In this document: piece by piece, positions 33,336 through 42,471 of the stretch
Numbering within the stretch: position 1 is the first letter of the stretch
How the letters are laid out: each line of letters opens with the position of its first letter
Assembly (NCBI GenBank): GCA_026129485.1
Contig: JAHCHY010000010.1
Span: 1 to 64,000 of the forward strand
Source: Cyclobacteriaceae bacterium
GTDB lineage: Bacteria; Bacteroidota; Bacteroidia; Cytophagales; Cyclobacteriaceae
Reading direction: 5' to 3'
DNA length: 64,000 bases
Notes under the pieces: generated by a model
What the model was told of the DNA's origin: nothing
Databases searched by the model: none
Seen by the model: the letters and a program-made list of their open reading frames with translations, nothing else
Position numbers and translations under genes: made by a program

Positions 33336-36002
33336 TTGAAAAAACATAACCCGATACCGCCACTTCTTGCGCAACGGTTGTTGAAATTTTTTCTCAGGCA
33401 AGACCTGGCGGAAGAAGTATCAGGCGACCTCGAAGAAAAATTTTATGCCGATGTAAAATCGAAAACGGTTTTCAGGGCAAAGATCAATTACTGGATTCAA
33501 ACCCTTAACTACATGCGGCCGTTCGCTCTTCGAAAAGAAAAGGTATCACTTAATCAATACGATATGTTCAGAAATTATTTGCGCGTAGGTATGCGGAACA
33601 TGCTGAAGAACAAAGCCTTTTCGCTCATTAATGTTTCCGGGCTGGCCATTGGCATAGCCTGCTGCGTGTTGCTTACACTTTTTATTCAGGATGAACTTTC
33701 GTTTGAGAAGCATTTTACCGGTTACGATCGCATTTACCGGGTTACAACTACTCTCAAAGCAGCCAATGGCAATGAAAGCAGGCTGCAGCGGGCTTCGCCC
33801 GTTATAGGCCCCACCATGCTGCGCGAGTTTCCTGAACTGGAAAATGCAACGCGCTTAGTAAAAGATTTAAGCGCTCCGCACCAGGTACTTGTCTATCACG
33901 ATCGCTCTTTTGCCGAAACACGAGCTTACCAGGTTGACTCTACTTTCTTTGATATATTCGCCTGTGAATTTCGGGAAGGCAATCCGCGCACAGCGTTGAA
34001 AGAACCCTGGTCGGTAGTGTTGAGTGAAGATCTTGCCTTTAAGATATTCGGAGATAAGCCCGCGTTGAATGAATTGCTGTCCATTCCTACTTACTCCGAT
34101 AGCACCTTGCTGCGGGTAACCGGAGTAATGAGGCGTACACAAAATCAATCGCACCTCGATGCTGATTTTTATTTCTCCGGGTTGGAACAGGTGCTTGAGC
34201 CCATTACCACGTGGGCTACCGGCAATTTTGCTTTTACATATCTCAAGCTAAAGCCCGATGCCGATGTTAACCAGTTGCTGGATAAGTTTTCGGCATTGAT
34301 GCAGAAGTATGGTGATGAGGAGAACCGGGCAATGGGTCGCCAGAAAATTTTAGGATTACAGTCTCTGCATGAAGTACACCTGCATTCTTCCCACTTAGAC
34401 AGCCAGTTTGAATTGGGCACGCGCGGAAGCATTACGTATGTGTATCTCGCGGCTGCTATCGGCTTCCTGATTTTGTTGCTGGCTGCCATCAACTTCATTA
34501 ATCTCACCACCGCCAAGGCATCACAACGAGCGCGCGAAATCGGTGTGCGAAAAACCGTTGGCGCACACCGCAGCAATCTCATCGCACAATTCATGGGCGA
34601 ATCAATCGGCATTGCTTTAATGGCCATGCTCATTGCCTGTGTGCTGGTTTACGCAGCGCTTCCGTATTTTAATCAACTGGTGCAGAAAGATCTCTCCATC
34701 GGAAATCATAATGTTGGCTTTCTGGTTAAAAGCGTACTCATCATTACACTTGTTACTGGTTTAATTTCCGGTGCTTACCCGGCCTTGTTTATTTCTTCTT
34801 TTGATGCTGTAAAGGTTTTGAAAGACAAACATCTTCAATTAGGGTCGTCTCACCTTTTGCGAAAAGGATTGATCGCCTTTCAGTTCGCTGTTTCGGTGAT
34901 TTTGGTTTCGGGCATACTCGTGGTGCAGCACCAGTTGCATTACATTCAGAACAAACCCCTTGGGTTTGATGTTGCCGATAAAGTGATGTTGCCCCTGCGC
35001 ACGACTGAGGCATCGACTCAATATGCCCGTTTGCGCGAAGGGGTGAAGAACATTGCAGGTGTAAAAGCAGTTACGGCATCATCCAATTCTCCATCCACGC
35101 CCCCGGTCAGCGACTGGAGTTTTTACCCGGCCGATAAAACTGAAGCCGAAGCGGTAGCACACTACATAGTTTCGGTAGATGAGAGCTATTTTGATATTCT
35201 GTCTATACAAAAAATTGCAGGAAGAGATTTTGTTTTTCCTGCCGATGGACAATCGGCACCCAACGTGCCGCAAAAAGCTATTGTTAACCGGGCCAGCTTA
35301 AAAAAGATGGGAATAGATTTTGAGCAAGCGGTAGGCATGCAATTACGGTTTGCAAACAGCAATTCCCTGTTTGAAATCATTGGTGTAGTAGAAGACTTTC
35401 ACCAGTTCTCGCTTCACAACACCATCACACCCATGATTTTCCTGGCCGCTAACGATTCCGCAGCCTTCCGGCAGATGGTAGTATCTATCGACAGGCAAAA
35501 TGCGGAAGACACGTTAACCAAAATACAAACTGTATGGAAAGCGTTTGTACCCGACACACCGTTCGAAAAAGAAATGCTGAGCGACAGCGTGAGCCGTCAA
35601 TACGACAGCGACCGCAACATGTCGGCATTGGTGCTCGGCTCTACCGTTTTGGCTGTGATTATTTCCTGCCTGGGGTTATATGGCCTGTCGGTTTTCCTGG
35701 CTGAGAAGCGTGTAAAAGAAATCGGCATTCGTAAGGTGATGGGAGCATCGGTAAAACAGATCTTGGTGATGCTCACCAAAGAATATTTGAAAACACTGGC
35801 CATTGCCCTGGTGATTGGTATTCCGGTGAGCTACTTCCTGATGCAGCAATGGCTGCAAAACTTTGCTTACCGCGGTACTCCCGGTATTGGGTTATTCCTG
35901 TTAGCGGCAGGTTTGTGCGTAGCTGTATCATTGTTAACTGTTTTGTATGAATCGTTGAAAGCAGCATGGACAAACCCGGTAAACAGCATTAAAGCAGAAT
36001 AA
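33336..36002 (+). CDS. FtsX-type ABC permease with N-terminal prefix domain, copy 2
   Basis: 888 residues, same plan as copy 1: prefix domain with 'AEEVSGDLEEKFYADVKSK', coupling loops 'RAREIGVRKTVGAHRSNL' and 'VKEIGIRKVMGAS'. The start is a TTG at 33336, preceded by GGAG at 33326-33329 inside the previous stop region; it gives an N-terminus that lines up with both paralogues, and no better start is near. It follows copy 1 by 4 nt. The periplasmic domains differ much more than the helices, suggesting different partners. Confidence 0.92.
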   Translation: MKKHNPIPPLLAQRLLKFFLRQDLAEEVSGDLEEKFYADVKSKTVFRAKINYWIQTLNYMRPFALRKEKVSLNQYDMFRNYLRVGMRNMLKNKAFSLINVSGLAIGIACCVLLTLFIQDELSFEKHFTGYDRIYRVTTTLKAANGNESRLQRASPVIGPTMLREFPELENATRLVKDLSAPHQVLVYHDRSFAETRAYQVDSTFFDIFACEFREGNPRTALKEPWSVVLSEDLAFKIFGDKPALNELLSIPTYSDSTLLRVTGVMRRTQNQSHLDADFYFSGLEQVLEPITTWATGNFAFTYLKLKPDADVNQLLDKFSALMQKYGDEENRAMGRQKILGLQSLHEVHLHSSHLDSQFELGTRGSITYVYLAAAIGFLILLLAAINFINLTTAKASQRAREIGVRKTVGAHRSNLIAQFMGESIGIALMAMLIACVLVYAALPYFNQLVQKDLSIGNHNVGFLVKSVLIITLVTGLISGAYPALFISSFDAVKVLKDKHLQLGSSHLLRKGLIAFQFAVSVILVSGILVVQHQLHYIQNKPLGFDVADKVMLPLRTTEASTQYARLREGVKNIAGVKAVTASSNSPSTPPVSDWSFYPADKTEAEAVAHYIVSVDESYFDILSIQKIAGRDFVFPADGQSAPNVPQKAIVNRASLKKMGIDFEQAVGMQLRFANSNSLFEIIGVVEDFHQFSLHNTITPMIFLAANDSAAFRQMVVSIDRQNAEDTLTKIQTVWKAFVPDTPFEKEMLSDSVSRQYDSDRNMSALVLGSTVLAVIISCLGLYGLSVFLAEKRVKEIGIRKVMGASVKQILVMLTKEYLKTLAIALVIGIPVSYFLMQQWLQNFAYRGTPGIGLFLLAAGLCVAVSLLTVLYESLKAAWTNPVNSIKAE

Positions 36003-36004
36003 GC

Positions 36005-38608
36005 ATGAAGCAAAGGCCACCGGCAGCCGCTCAAAAACTTTTACAACGCTTTCTGCGAAGTGAGCTGGCGGAAGAAGTGCTGGGCGACCTCGAAGAAAAA
36101 TTTTATGAAACAAATAAAGCCCGATCGGTCTTTCGTGCAAGGCTGAATTACTGGTACCAGGTTGTGAATTACCTGCGCCCTTTTGCTATCAAAAAATTTA
36201 AAACAAATCCACCCAACTCTGCTGACATGTTTCAATCCTATTTAAAAATCGGCTGGCGTAACCTCTTCCGAAATTCAACTTATTCCATCATTAATATCAG
36301 CGGGCTGGCGCTTGGTATGGCAGTGGCTTTACTCATCGGCCTTTGGGTATTTGATGAATTAAGCTTTAATACCTCATTTAAAAACCACAGCCGCATTGCA
36401 GCGGTATATCACCATATTGAGTTTGGCGAAGATAAGCTGACCATTGGCGATGTATCACCCCCTATGGGCCCTGAATTAAAAGCGACTATTGCTGAGCTGG
36501 ATGAAGCCACGATTACGACCTGGCCGAAAGAACATATTGTGGATTACGAAAATGCACCCGCCACCATAACCGGACTTTTTGTAGAGCCTGTATTTGCCGA
36601 AATATTTTCGCTTGAAATGTACGCGGGGTCAGCAACCGCGCTCAAGGAAATTCATTCCGTGCTGCTTTCACAAAGCACAGCCGAAAAAATAATTGGATCG
36701 GATGCGATTGGAAAAACCTTTCGCCTGAATAATCGCGATAACATGCTGGTGGCCGGTGTGTATAAGGATTTTCCAGCCAACTCCGAATTTGCCAACGTGC
36801 AGATGTTGCTGCCTATGAATTATTACATAGCTATAGACGAGGGCACCGCACAACAAATGACTAACTGGGAAGATCTTAACTTTCAATGTTTTGTATTGCT
36901 GAATGAAACCGCTTCGCTTGCATCTGCGGAAGCAAAAATGAAAAGCCTGTTGTTCACAATGGGATCGAACGATATTAAAGCTATAAAGCCGGAAGGCCTG
37001 CTGTTGCCGATGTCGCGATGGCATTTATACAATGAGTATAAAAACGGTGTTCCTGTCGAAACCAAAGCAAACTTGATTTGGATGTTTGGAATGGTAGGTG
37101 TTTTCGTGCTATTGCTTGCCTGCATAAACTTTATGAACCTGAGCACTGCACGCAGCGAAAGACGCGCCCGCGAAGTTGGTGTGCGCAAAGTAATGGGTTC
37201 CGTCCGCAGCCAGTTGGTGAACCAGTTTTTAAGCGAATCGTTGCTGGTGGTAGTGGCAGCATTTGGCATTGCCCTGATGTTGGCGTGGTTCAGCTTGCCG
37301 TGGTTTAATACATTAACCGCAAAGCAGATTACATTTCCGTGGAATAATCTTTATTTCATTGCAACGTCAATCCTGTTCATAGCAATCACCAGCTTGCTGG
37401 CTGGCAGCTACCCGGCTTTTTACCTGTCGGGCTTTAATCCCGTAAAGGTTTTGAAAGGAACGTTTAAGACTGGTGAATGGATAAAGCGCCCGCGACAGGC
37501 TTTGGTTGTGTTTCAATTCAGCGTATCCGTTATCCTTGTGCTATGCACAGGCGTGGTGTTTCAGCAAATACAACATGCCAAAAACCGGCCCGTGGGTTTT
37601 TTGCGGGAAGGTGTTTTTTTTGTAGCCATTCGCACACATGACCTCTCGCTTGCCAATTACAATTCGTTGCGCACAGATGTGCTCGCTACCGGCTACATCC
37701 AAAATATGGCTAAGTCTTTTTTTCCGATCACCGGTTCTATGTCGGCCGATGCTTCCTTAACGTGGCAGGGAAAAGACCCTGCTTTCCGGCCCTTAATTGC
37801 CTTGAACAGTTGCTCGCATGATTTTCCTTCAACCAACGGATTTGAGTTTGTAGCCGGCCGCGATTTTTCACGCGCGTTCAGCACCGACTCCACAGCCGTG
37901 ATTGTAAACGAAATGGCTGCAAAACTTTTTGGTGATGACGTGATCGGCAAGAAAATAAATTTTGCCAGTGGCATAGAACGTGAAATTGTAGGCGTGATTA
38001 AAGACCAGGTGCGTTGGTCGCCCTTCACCAATCAATCGCCACACATGTACTTTATAAAATATGAGGAATACGGATTCTTAACATTTCGCCTGGTGGAAGG
38101 CGCTTCGGTGCAAGCGGCATTGACAGCGGTAAAGGAGATTTTGAAAAAGTACGATCAGGCCGCCCCGTTTGAGTACAAGTTTGTGGATGAAGATTACGGC
38201 CGCCTGTTTCATAACGAAGAGCGGATTGGCAAGCTGGCTACGGTTTTTGCCACGCTTGCCATTGTCATAAGCGGAATCGGACTGTTGGGGTTGTCTGCCT
38301 TTGCAGCGAGCCAGCGCACTAAGGAAATCGGTATCCGTAAGGTGTTGGGAGCCTCCGTGTTCCAGGTGTGGAAACTGCTTTCGCAGGATTTCCTGAAATT
38401 GATTTTACTGGCGCTGCTGGCGGCATTGCCGTTGGGTTATTACCTGGCCGATAGCTGGCTCACGCAATATGAGTATCGCACGGAAATATCGTGGTGGCTG
38501 TTTGCCGTAGTGGCGATTGCAGCAGTAATACTCATGATGCTTACGGTAAGCCATCAATCACTAAAAGCGGCCAACACTAACCCGGTAAAAACGCTCAGGG
38601 CCGAATGA
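36005..38608 (+). CDS. FtsX-type ABC permease with N-terminal prefix domain, copy 3
   Basis: 867 residues, again prefix domain 'LAEEVLGDLEEKFYETNKARSVFRARLNYWYQ' type (about residues 18-50) and two FtsX units with coupling loops 'RAREVGVRKVMGSVRSQL' and 'TKEIGIRKVLGAS'. It starts 2 nt after copy 2. The prefix-domain octet GDLEEKFY is identical in all three copies, so this small cytoplasmic domain is under strong constraint, perhaps to bind a shared ATPase or the regulator. Last gene of the PadR operon. Confidence 0.93.
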   Translation: MKQRPPAAAQKLLQRFLRSELAEEVLGDLEEKFYETNKARSVFRARLNYWYQVVNYLRPFAIKKFKTNPPNSADMFQSYLKIGWRNLFRNSTYSIINISGLALGMAVALLIGLWVFDELSFNTSFKNHSRIAAVYHHIEFGEDKLTIGDVSPPMGPELKATIAELDEATITTWPKEHIVDYENAPATITGLFVEPVFAEIFSLEMYAGSATALKEIHSVLLSQSTAEKIIGSDAIGKTFRLNNRDNMLVAGVYKDFPANSEFANVQMLLPMNYYIAIDEGTAQQMTNWEDLNFQCFVLLNETASLASAEAKMKSLLFTMGSNDIKAIKPEGLLLPMSRWHLYNEYKNGVPVETKANLIWMFGMVGVFVLLLACINFMNLSTARSERRAREVGVRKVMGSVRSQLVNQFLSESLLVVVAAFGIALMLAWFSLPWFNTLTAKQITFPWNNLYFIATSILFIAITSLLAGSYPAFYLSGFNPVKVLKGTFKTGEWIKRPRQALVVFQFSVSVILVLCTGVVFQQIQHAKNRPVGFLREGVFFVAIRTHDLSLANYNSLRTDVLATGYIQNMAKSFFPITGSMSADASLTWQGKDPAFRPLIALNSCSHDFPSTNGFEFVAGRDFSRAFSTDSTAVIVNEMAAKLFGDDVIGKKINFASGIEREIVGVIKDQVRWSPFTNQSPHMYFIKYEEYGFLTFRLVEGASVQAALTAVKEILKKYDQAAPFEYKFVDEDYGRLFHNEERIGKLATVFATLAIVISGIGLLGLSAFAASQRTKEIGIRKVLGASVFQVWKLLSQDFLKLILLALLAALPLGYYLADSWLTQYEYRTEISWWLFAVVAIAAVILMMLTVSHQSLKAANTNPVKTLRAE

Positions 38609-38619
38609 TTTTTTAGAGG

Positions 38620-38648
38620 TTGACAAATTCTTCCTGCTTGTGTAATAA
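38620..38648 (+). promoter_or_regulatory. Housekeeping-like -35/-10 promoter match
   Basis: TTGACA at 38620-38625 and TAATAA at 38643-38648 with a 17-nt spacer match the E. coli-type consensus closely. Bacteroidota primary sigma factor prefers other boxes, so this may be chance; it would drive lepB with a 110-nt leader. Confidence 0.3.
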
Positions 38649-38712
38649 TTCAGGCTGTACGGGTACTAATCCTGCTGAATTAACCACAAGTCATCTTAAA
38701 AATATGGCGGTG

Positions 38713-38737
38713 TCAGGTTGAGTTTGTCGAAACCTGA
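38713..38737. repeat. Short palindromic repeat near lepB
   Basis: TCAGGTT (38713-38719) and AACCTGA (38731-38737) flank GAGTTTGTCGA. The whole is a variant of the widespread bacterial motif in which CTTCGACAAGCTCAG-like words form a small palindrome. It lies 21 nt upstream of the lepB start. Confidence 0.6.
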
Positions 38738-38758
38738 AATGGAGAACTGATTTTTGAG

Positions 38759-39877
38759 ATGATTTCTAACTTGCTTTCTATGAAATCAAAACCTGCTGTT
38801 AAGAAATCAAAGCTCCGCGAGTGGCGCGAAGCCATCGTGTTTGCCGTAGTGGTAGCTACGTTGTTTCGCTGGTCGCTGGCCGAAGCGTTTGTGATCCCCA
38901 CAGGCTCTATGGAAAATTCTTTGCTGGTGGGCGATTACCTGTGGGTAAGCAAAATTCATTATGGAACACGCACCCCGCGTACACCGTTACAAATTCCGTT
39001 AACCCATCAAAAGATCTGGGGCACCGAAATTCCTTCTTACTTAGATTGGATTGAGCTGCCTTCTTACCGTCTGCCCGGCTTGCGAAAAGTAAAGCGTGGT
39101 GAGCCGGTTGTATTTAACACCCCTAAAGATTTGCTCGACCCCACCGAAAGGCCGGTTGACTTAAAAACATATTTAGTAAAACGTTGTGTGGCCATAGGTG
39201 GCGATGTAATTGAAATCAAAAATCAGCAGGTTTATATCAATAGCGGGCCGATGGTTAATCCTGCCGGGATGAAGTTCAGGTACCAGGTAATTACCAAAGA
39301 AGAATTGCAACCGCGCGCACTTAGCCGGTTGGGTTTGGATAGCGAAGATTTCTGGTTTCTGGGTAAAACGAATGACGGAAAGGCCGTGTACAGCATGTTG
39401 CTTACACCACAACAACTAAATGATGTTAACGCTGCGTCTTATAAAATTTCTGTTGAATCCGCTTCGGATGAGAAAGGCGGCTTCCCGCTTTACCCTGCCG
39501 TGATGGACGGTGTATGGAGCCTGAACCATTACGGCCCACTTACCATTCCGCAAAAAGGCATGACTATAGCCGTGAACGATTCTACTTTGAATTTCTATGG
39601 CGAATTCATTGAAAAATATGAAGGGCATAAAGCTGTTAAAATTGCTGATGGGCAACTGGAGATTAATGGCAAGCCTGCAAACGAATACACTTTTCAGCAG
39701 GATTACTACTTTATGATGGGTGATAGCCGCGATAACTCCATCGACTCGCGCTACTGGGGCCTGGTGCCGGAAGATCACATCCTGGGCAAGCCGTTGTTTA
39801 TCTGGTTCTCAGTAAACAAAGATGGTAAGTGGCTGGATAAGGTACGATGGGAGCGGTTGTTTACCAGTATTAAATGA
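38759..39877 (+). CDS. lepB: Signal peptidase I
   Basis: 372 residues, long as usual for Bacteroidota type I signal peptidases. One membrane helix near 25-42, then box B 'FVIPTGSMENSLL' with the catalytic Ser50, box D 'YLVKRCVAIGGDVIEI' with the general-base Lys141, and box E 'MGDSRDNSIDSRYWG' near the end. A second ATG at 38780 could also start the protein. It removes signal peptides of exported proteins at the periplasmic face. Large insertions of about 120 residues lie between boxes D and E, which is normal in this phylum. Confidence 0.95.
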   Translation: MISNLLSMKSKPAVKKSKLREWREAIVFAVVVATLFRWSLAEAFVIPTGSMENSLLVGDYLWVSKIHYGTRTPRTPLQIPLTHQKIWGTEIPSYLDWIELPSYRLPGLRKVKRGEPVVFNTPKDLLDPTERPVDLKTYLVKRCVAIGGDVIEIKNQQVYINSGPMVNPAGMKFRYQVITKEELQPRALSRLGLDSEDFWFLGKTNDGKAVYSMLLTPQQLNDVNAASYKISVESASDEKGGFPLYPAVMDGVWSLNHYGPLTIPQKGMTIAVNDSTLNFYGEFIEKYEGHKAVKIADGQLEINGKPANEYTFQQDYYFMMGDSRDNSIDSRYWGLVPEDHILGKPLFIWFSVNKDGKWLDKVRWERLFTSIK

Positions 39878-39892
39878 CGGCTGCGGGTTTTA

Positions 39893-39946
39893 AACGCAAA
39901 CCTGCCTGCCGGGACGCTAAGTGCGCAAAGGAACACAGGGCCTTTG
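39893..39946. repeat. Word-repeat gap between convergent genes
   Basis: The gap between lepB and the DUF2306 gene contains AAACGCAAACCTGCCTGCCGG followed by ACGCTAAGTGCGCAAAGG and AACACAGGG. The last words match the CACAGAG hairpin class; CCTGCCTGCCGG resembles the palindrome in glyA. A weak AAAGG/CCTTT stem at 39933-39947 may terminate. Confidence 0.4.
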
Positions 39947-39948
39947 AC

Positions 39949-40563
39949 TTATATAAAGTGTGGCAATCGCATTCTCGAAACAATCCACTCCGCTACCAGC
40001 AGGTTAGGTACCCAGCTTGCCCAGGCAATAACCGGGTAGGCATCGTAAAAATTAATTCCGGCCACCTGCGAAAGCGGCAAAAGTATGCGTAACGTAACAG
40101 CCGCAAACGTAAGCGCATAGCTGCGGATCATCCACGTTTGGTGCGCGTTGATCTGTTTTTTGCGAATGGAAAAGAATGCCCGGAGTGTGGTGTAAATCCA
40201 CAACACACCTAACGAACCAAAGCCCAAACTTGCCATTGCTCCGCTGGTGGCGTGATAAGCCAGGTACAAGGCAGCGCTTCCGCTAAGCAGGCAAGCCCCC
40301 ACGTAAACCTTACCGAGCAGCCGGTGTACATGCGTGTACCGGTTGCGCCATTGCGCACTAAATTGCGACCAGCCAACCAACAGGGCAAGACCGCCAAAGA
40401 TAATGTGCTGGTAAAAAGCAATCTTCCATAACACGCTGGCCAACAGTTCGGGAGATTTTGTTAACAGCAATCCGACAGGAACCTGAACAACCAGGTACAT
40501 AATGGGAAACAACCCGATACTGACGGCCGAGAACGCAAACACAATCCAACCTAATTTTTTCAT
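39949..40563 (-). CDS. DUF2306 membrane protein
   Basis: 204 residues, six or seven membrane helices. The block 'RNRYTHVHRLLGKVYVGACLLSG' with His residues and 'QINAHQTWMIRSYALTFAAVTLR' are typical of DUF2306, a Bacteroidota-rich family with conserved His pairs that resembles cytochrome b561-like heme proteins, though heme binding is unproven. It follows the 'asparagine synthetase B' gene by 47 nt on the same strand. Confidence 0.88.
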   Translation of the reverse strand: MKKLGWIVFAFSAVSIGLFPIMYLVVQVPVGLLLTKSPELLASVLWKIAFYQHIIFGGLALLVGWSQFSAQWRNRYTHVHRLLGKVYVGACLLSGSAALYLAYHATSGAMASLGFGSLGVLWIYTTLRAFFSIRKKQINAHQTWMIRSYALTFAAVTLRILLPLSQVAGINFYDAYPVIAWASWVPNLLVAEWIVSRMRLPHFI

Positions 40564-40610
40564 TGTTGATTTTATGGTAAGACCGGGGCCGATAAACCGG
40601 GTTGCATCTG

Positions 40611-41837
40611 TCAGGTTTTTTGCTTTTTCTTTTTAGCCGATGGGAAAAGCACATTGTTGAGAATAAGCCGGTAGCCCGGTGAATGCGGATACATGGACAA
40701 ATCGGTATTGCCTCTGCGCCAACCGGGTGTGCCTTCCGGGTCGTGCCCGCTGTAGTACGTCCAGTGGCCCCGGCCCAGCTCGCCATACAGATAGCGTGTG
40801 CGCCCTGCACGTTTGTTGTCGCCCAATACCCACGCACTGGGTTTTATCAGCGCTGAATTAAATGATGAGGTTTGCCCGCTGAACTCTTTAATCACATGCT
40901 CATGGTTCTGCGTAAGCAACGAAGGCACAATATCCCACTTGGCCGAAAACTCAAACAACTGAAAGTAAGAAGCTGTCGGCTGAAAAAAATCCGTGCCGTT
41001 GGCATTGATGTCAGAAAACTTCCGGCTGACTGCAGGCTCTAATGTAAAATTTTCAAACGCTAATGTTTTGGAATAATCAAGACCGGAATCATCATCACCG
41101 CTCAGATCCTTGAACGAAATACCGGAGCCTTCTGCTGCCAAAGCTATATCAAACGTTTCGGCACCGGAGCACATAGCAAATAAATAGCCGCCACCGGCAG
41201 TAAAACCCTTAATGCGTTTGGCTACGGCTAATTTCATATCCGTTACCGAAGCAAAGCCTAACCGCGCGGCAGTTTCTTCCTGTATCTTTGCCTGTATCAT
41301 GGCAGACTCCCTGCGCAAAAACCTTCCGTGCTGGCCGGTAAAATCTTCATGATGCAGATGCAGCCAATCGTATTTAGCAAGTTCATCTTTCAGGATTTCT
41401 TCATCATACATAATGGTGTATGGGATCTCCGCATAATCAAGCACGAGAATAACGGCATCGGTTTCGTCATTGATCAGCTCATTTTTTGGCGAATACACAG
41501 CCACGCGCGGAGCCGTTTCCAAACGCACTACATTCATGTTTACATCGGGCTTTGCTATCTCTGATAAAATCCCGTTTGTTTTAGCGGCCGAGATCAGCTC
41601 GTATGAAATGCCCCGCACTTTGCATTCCGTTAATACTCCGTTGTGAAAGGGAATTAAAAAGCTACCGCCCCGGTAATTGAGCAGCCAGTCAACATGTTGA
41701 CCTTGTGTAAGCGTGTAGTAGGCCAGCCCGTACGCTTTCAGGTGGTCGCGCTGGCTTTCATCCATCGGCACAAGGATGGAATTGGCATGGCTTGCATGGG
41801 TAATGACAACTAACGCGATGAGCCACCACTTTTTCAT
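40611..41837 (-). CDS. Exported protein of the 'asparagine synthetase B' (misnamed) family
   Basis: 408 residues with signal peptide (cleavage near ASHANS). I recognise the start 'ILVPMDESQRDHLKAYGLAYYTL' and 'LNYRGGSFLIP' from Bacteroidota proteins that databases name asparagine synthetase B. It has neither the N-terminal Cys glutaminase domain nor the ATP-pyrophosphatase SGGxDS loop, so that name does not describe it. A central 'GFTAGGGYLFAMCSGAETFDIALA' looks like a class I glutamine amidotransferase-like nucleophile elbow (Cys), suggesting a DJ-1/GAT-like domain. The C-terminus is Lys-rich. Periplasmic; function unknown. Confidence 0.8.
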   Translation of the reverse strand: MKKWWLIALVVITHASHANSILVPMDESQRDHLKAYGLAYYTLTQGQHVDWLLNYRGGSFLIPFHNGVLTECKVRGISYELISAAKTNGILSEIAKPDVNMNVVRLETAPRVAVYSPKNELINDETDAVILVLDYAEIPYTIMYDEEILKDELAKYDWLHLHHEDFTGQHGRFLRRESAMIQAKIQEETAARLGFASVTDMKLAVAKRIKGFTAGGGYLFAMCSGAETFDIALAAEGSGISFKDLSGDDDSGLDYSKTLAFENFTLEPAVSRKFSDINANGTDFFQPTASYFQLFEFSAKWDIVPSLLTQNHEHVIKEFSGQTSSFNSALIKPSAWVLGDNKRAGRTRYLYGELGRGHWTYYSGHDPEGTPGWRRGNTDLSMYPHSPGYRLILNNVLFPSAKKKKQKT

Positions 41838-41904
41838 ATTCGGAATGTCCGCTTTTTATCGGTGAATCGCAAACTGAATTTATGTTTACTATTTTTGATT
41901 CGTC

Positions 41905-42318
41905 ATGCAGGTTAACATTTCGCTTATTCTGGAAAAAATAAAACCCGAGCTGATATTTACAGCCTCGCGCAGCAGCGGGCCCGGAGGGCAAAATGTGAAC
42001 AAGGTAAATTCGCGCATTACACTTTCGTGGAAGGTGGCACAGTCTGTTCTTGCGCCTGAACTAAAAGATGTAATTCTGAAGAAATTGCATAGCCGCATTA
42101 CTGCGGAAGGAGAGTTGCAGATTACCGTTCAGGAGAGCCGTTCGCAACTGCAAAACAAGGAAGCTGCTATACAGAAGCTGCACGAGTTACTTACCAAAGC
42201 CTTTACTCCGCGCAAAGCCCGAAAGCCCACCAAGCCGGGTATGGCAGCCAGGCAGGCGCGGTTAAAATCCAAGAAGCAACAATCCGAAAAGAAGAAATGG
42301 CGGCAGAAGCCGGGGTAA
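41905..42318 (+). CDS. arfB: Peptidyl-tRNA hydrolase ArfB (ribosome rescue)
   Basis: 137 residues. The catalytic GGQ is at 27-29 in 'SRSSGPGGQNVNKVNSRITL', and the basic C-terminal tail (RKARKPTKPGMAARQARLKSKKQQSEKKKWRQK, in pieces) is the part that enters the empty mRNA channel. ArfB/YaeJ releases nascent chains from ribosomes stalled without a stop codon. It is divergent from the previous gene with 67 nt between starts. Confidence 0.95.
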   Translation: MQVNISLILEKIKPELIFTASRSSGPGGQNVNKVNSRITLSWKVAQSVLAPELKDVILKKLHSRITAEGELQITVQESRSQLQNKEAAIQKLHELLTKAFTPRKARKPTKPGMAARQARLKSKKQQSEKKKWRQKPG

Positions 42319-42325
42319 TATGAAA

Positions 42326-42411
42326 TGTAGTTTGTTGCTCGTTACTGGTTTCTGGTAAAAACAGTCATTCCATTAAATTACTCCGATCAAACAAGCAGCC
42401 AGTAACCAGCC
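42326..42411. repeat. CCAGTAAC word-repeat with inverted halves
   Basis: After arfB, words GTTGCTCGTTACTGG and TTTCTGG are followed about 45 nt on by CAGCCAGTAACCAGCC. The TTACTGG/CCAGTAA halves can pair. The words belong to the AACCAGAAACCAGTAAC type of drifting repeats; probably the arfB terminator region. Confidence 0.4.
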
Positions 42412-42440
42412 GCTATTAACCAATATAGATAAGAACAAAC

Positions 42441-42448
42441 TATATTTG
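42441..42448 (+). promoter_or_regulatory. Bacteroidota -7 element (TATATTTG)
   Basis: TATATTTG fits TAnnTTTG exactly and lies 23 nt before the ATG at 42472, giving a short leader. A matching -33 TTTG is not evident. Confidence 0.45.
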
Positions 42449-42471
42449 CGCCCATAAATCAACCTGAACTT

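Noticed and set aside
40611-41837. Real asparagine synthetase call
   Set aside because: Lacks N-terminal catalytic Cys, and the ATP-pyrophosphatase SGGxDS loop.
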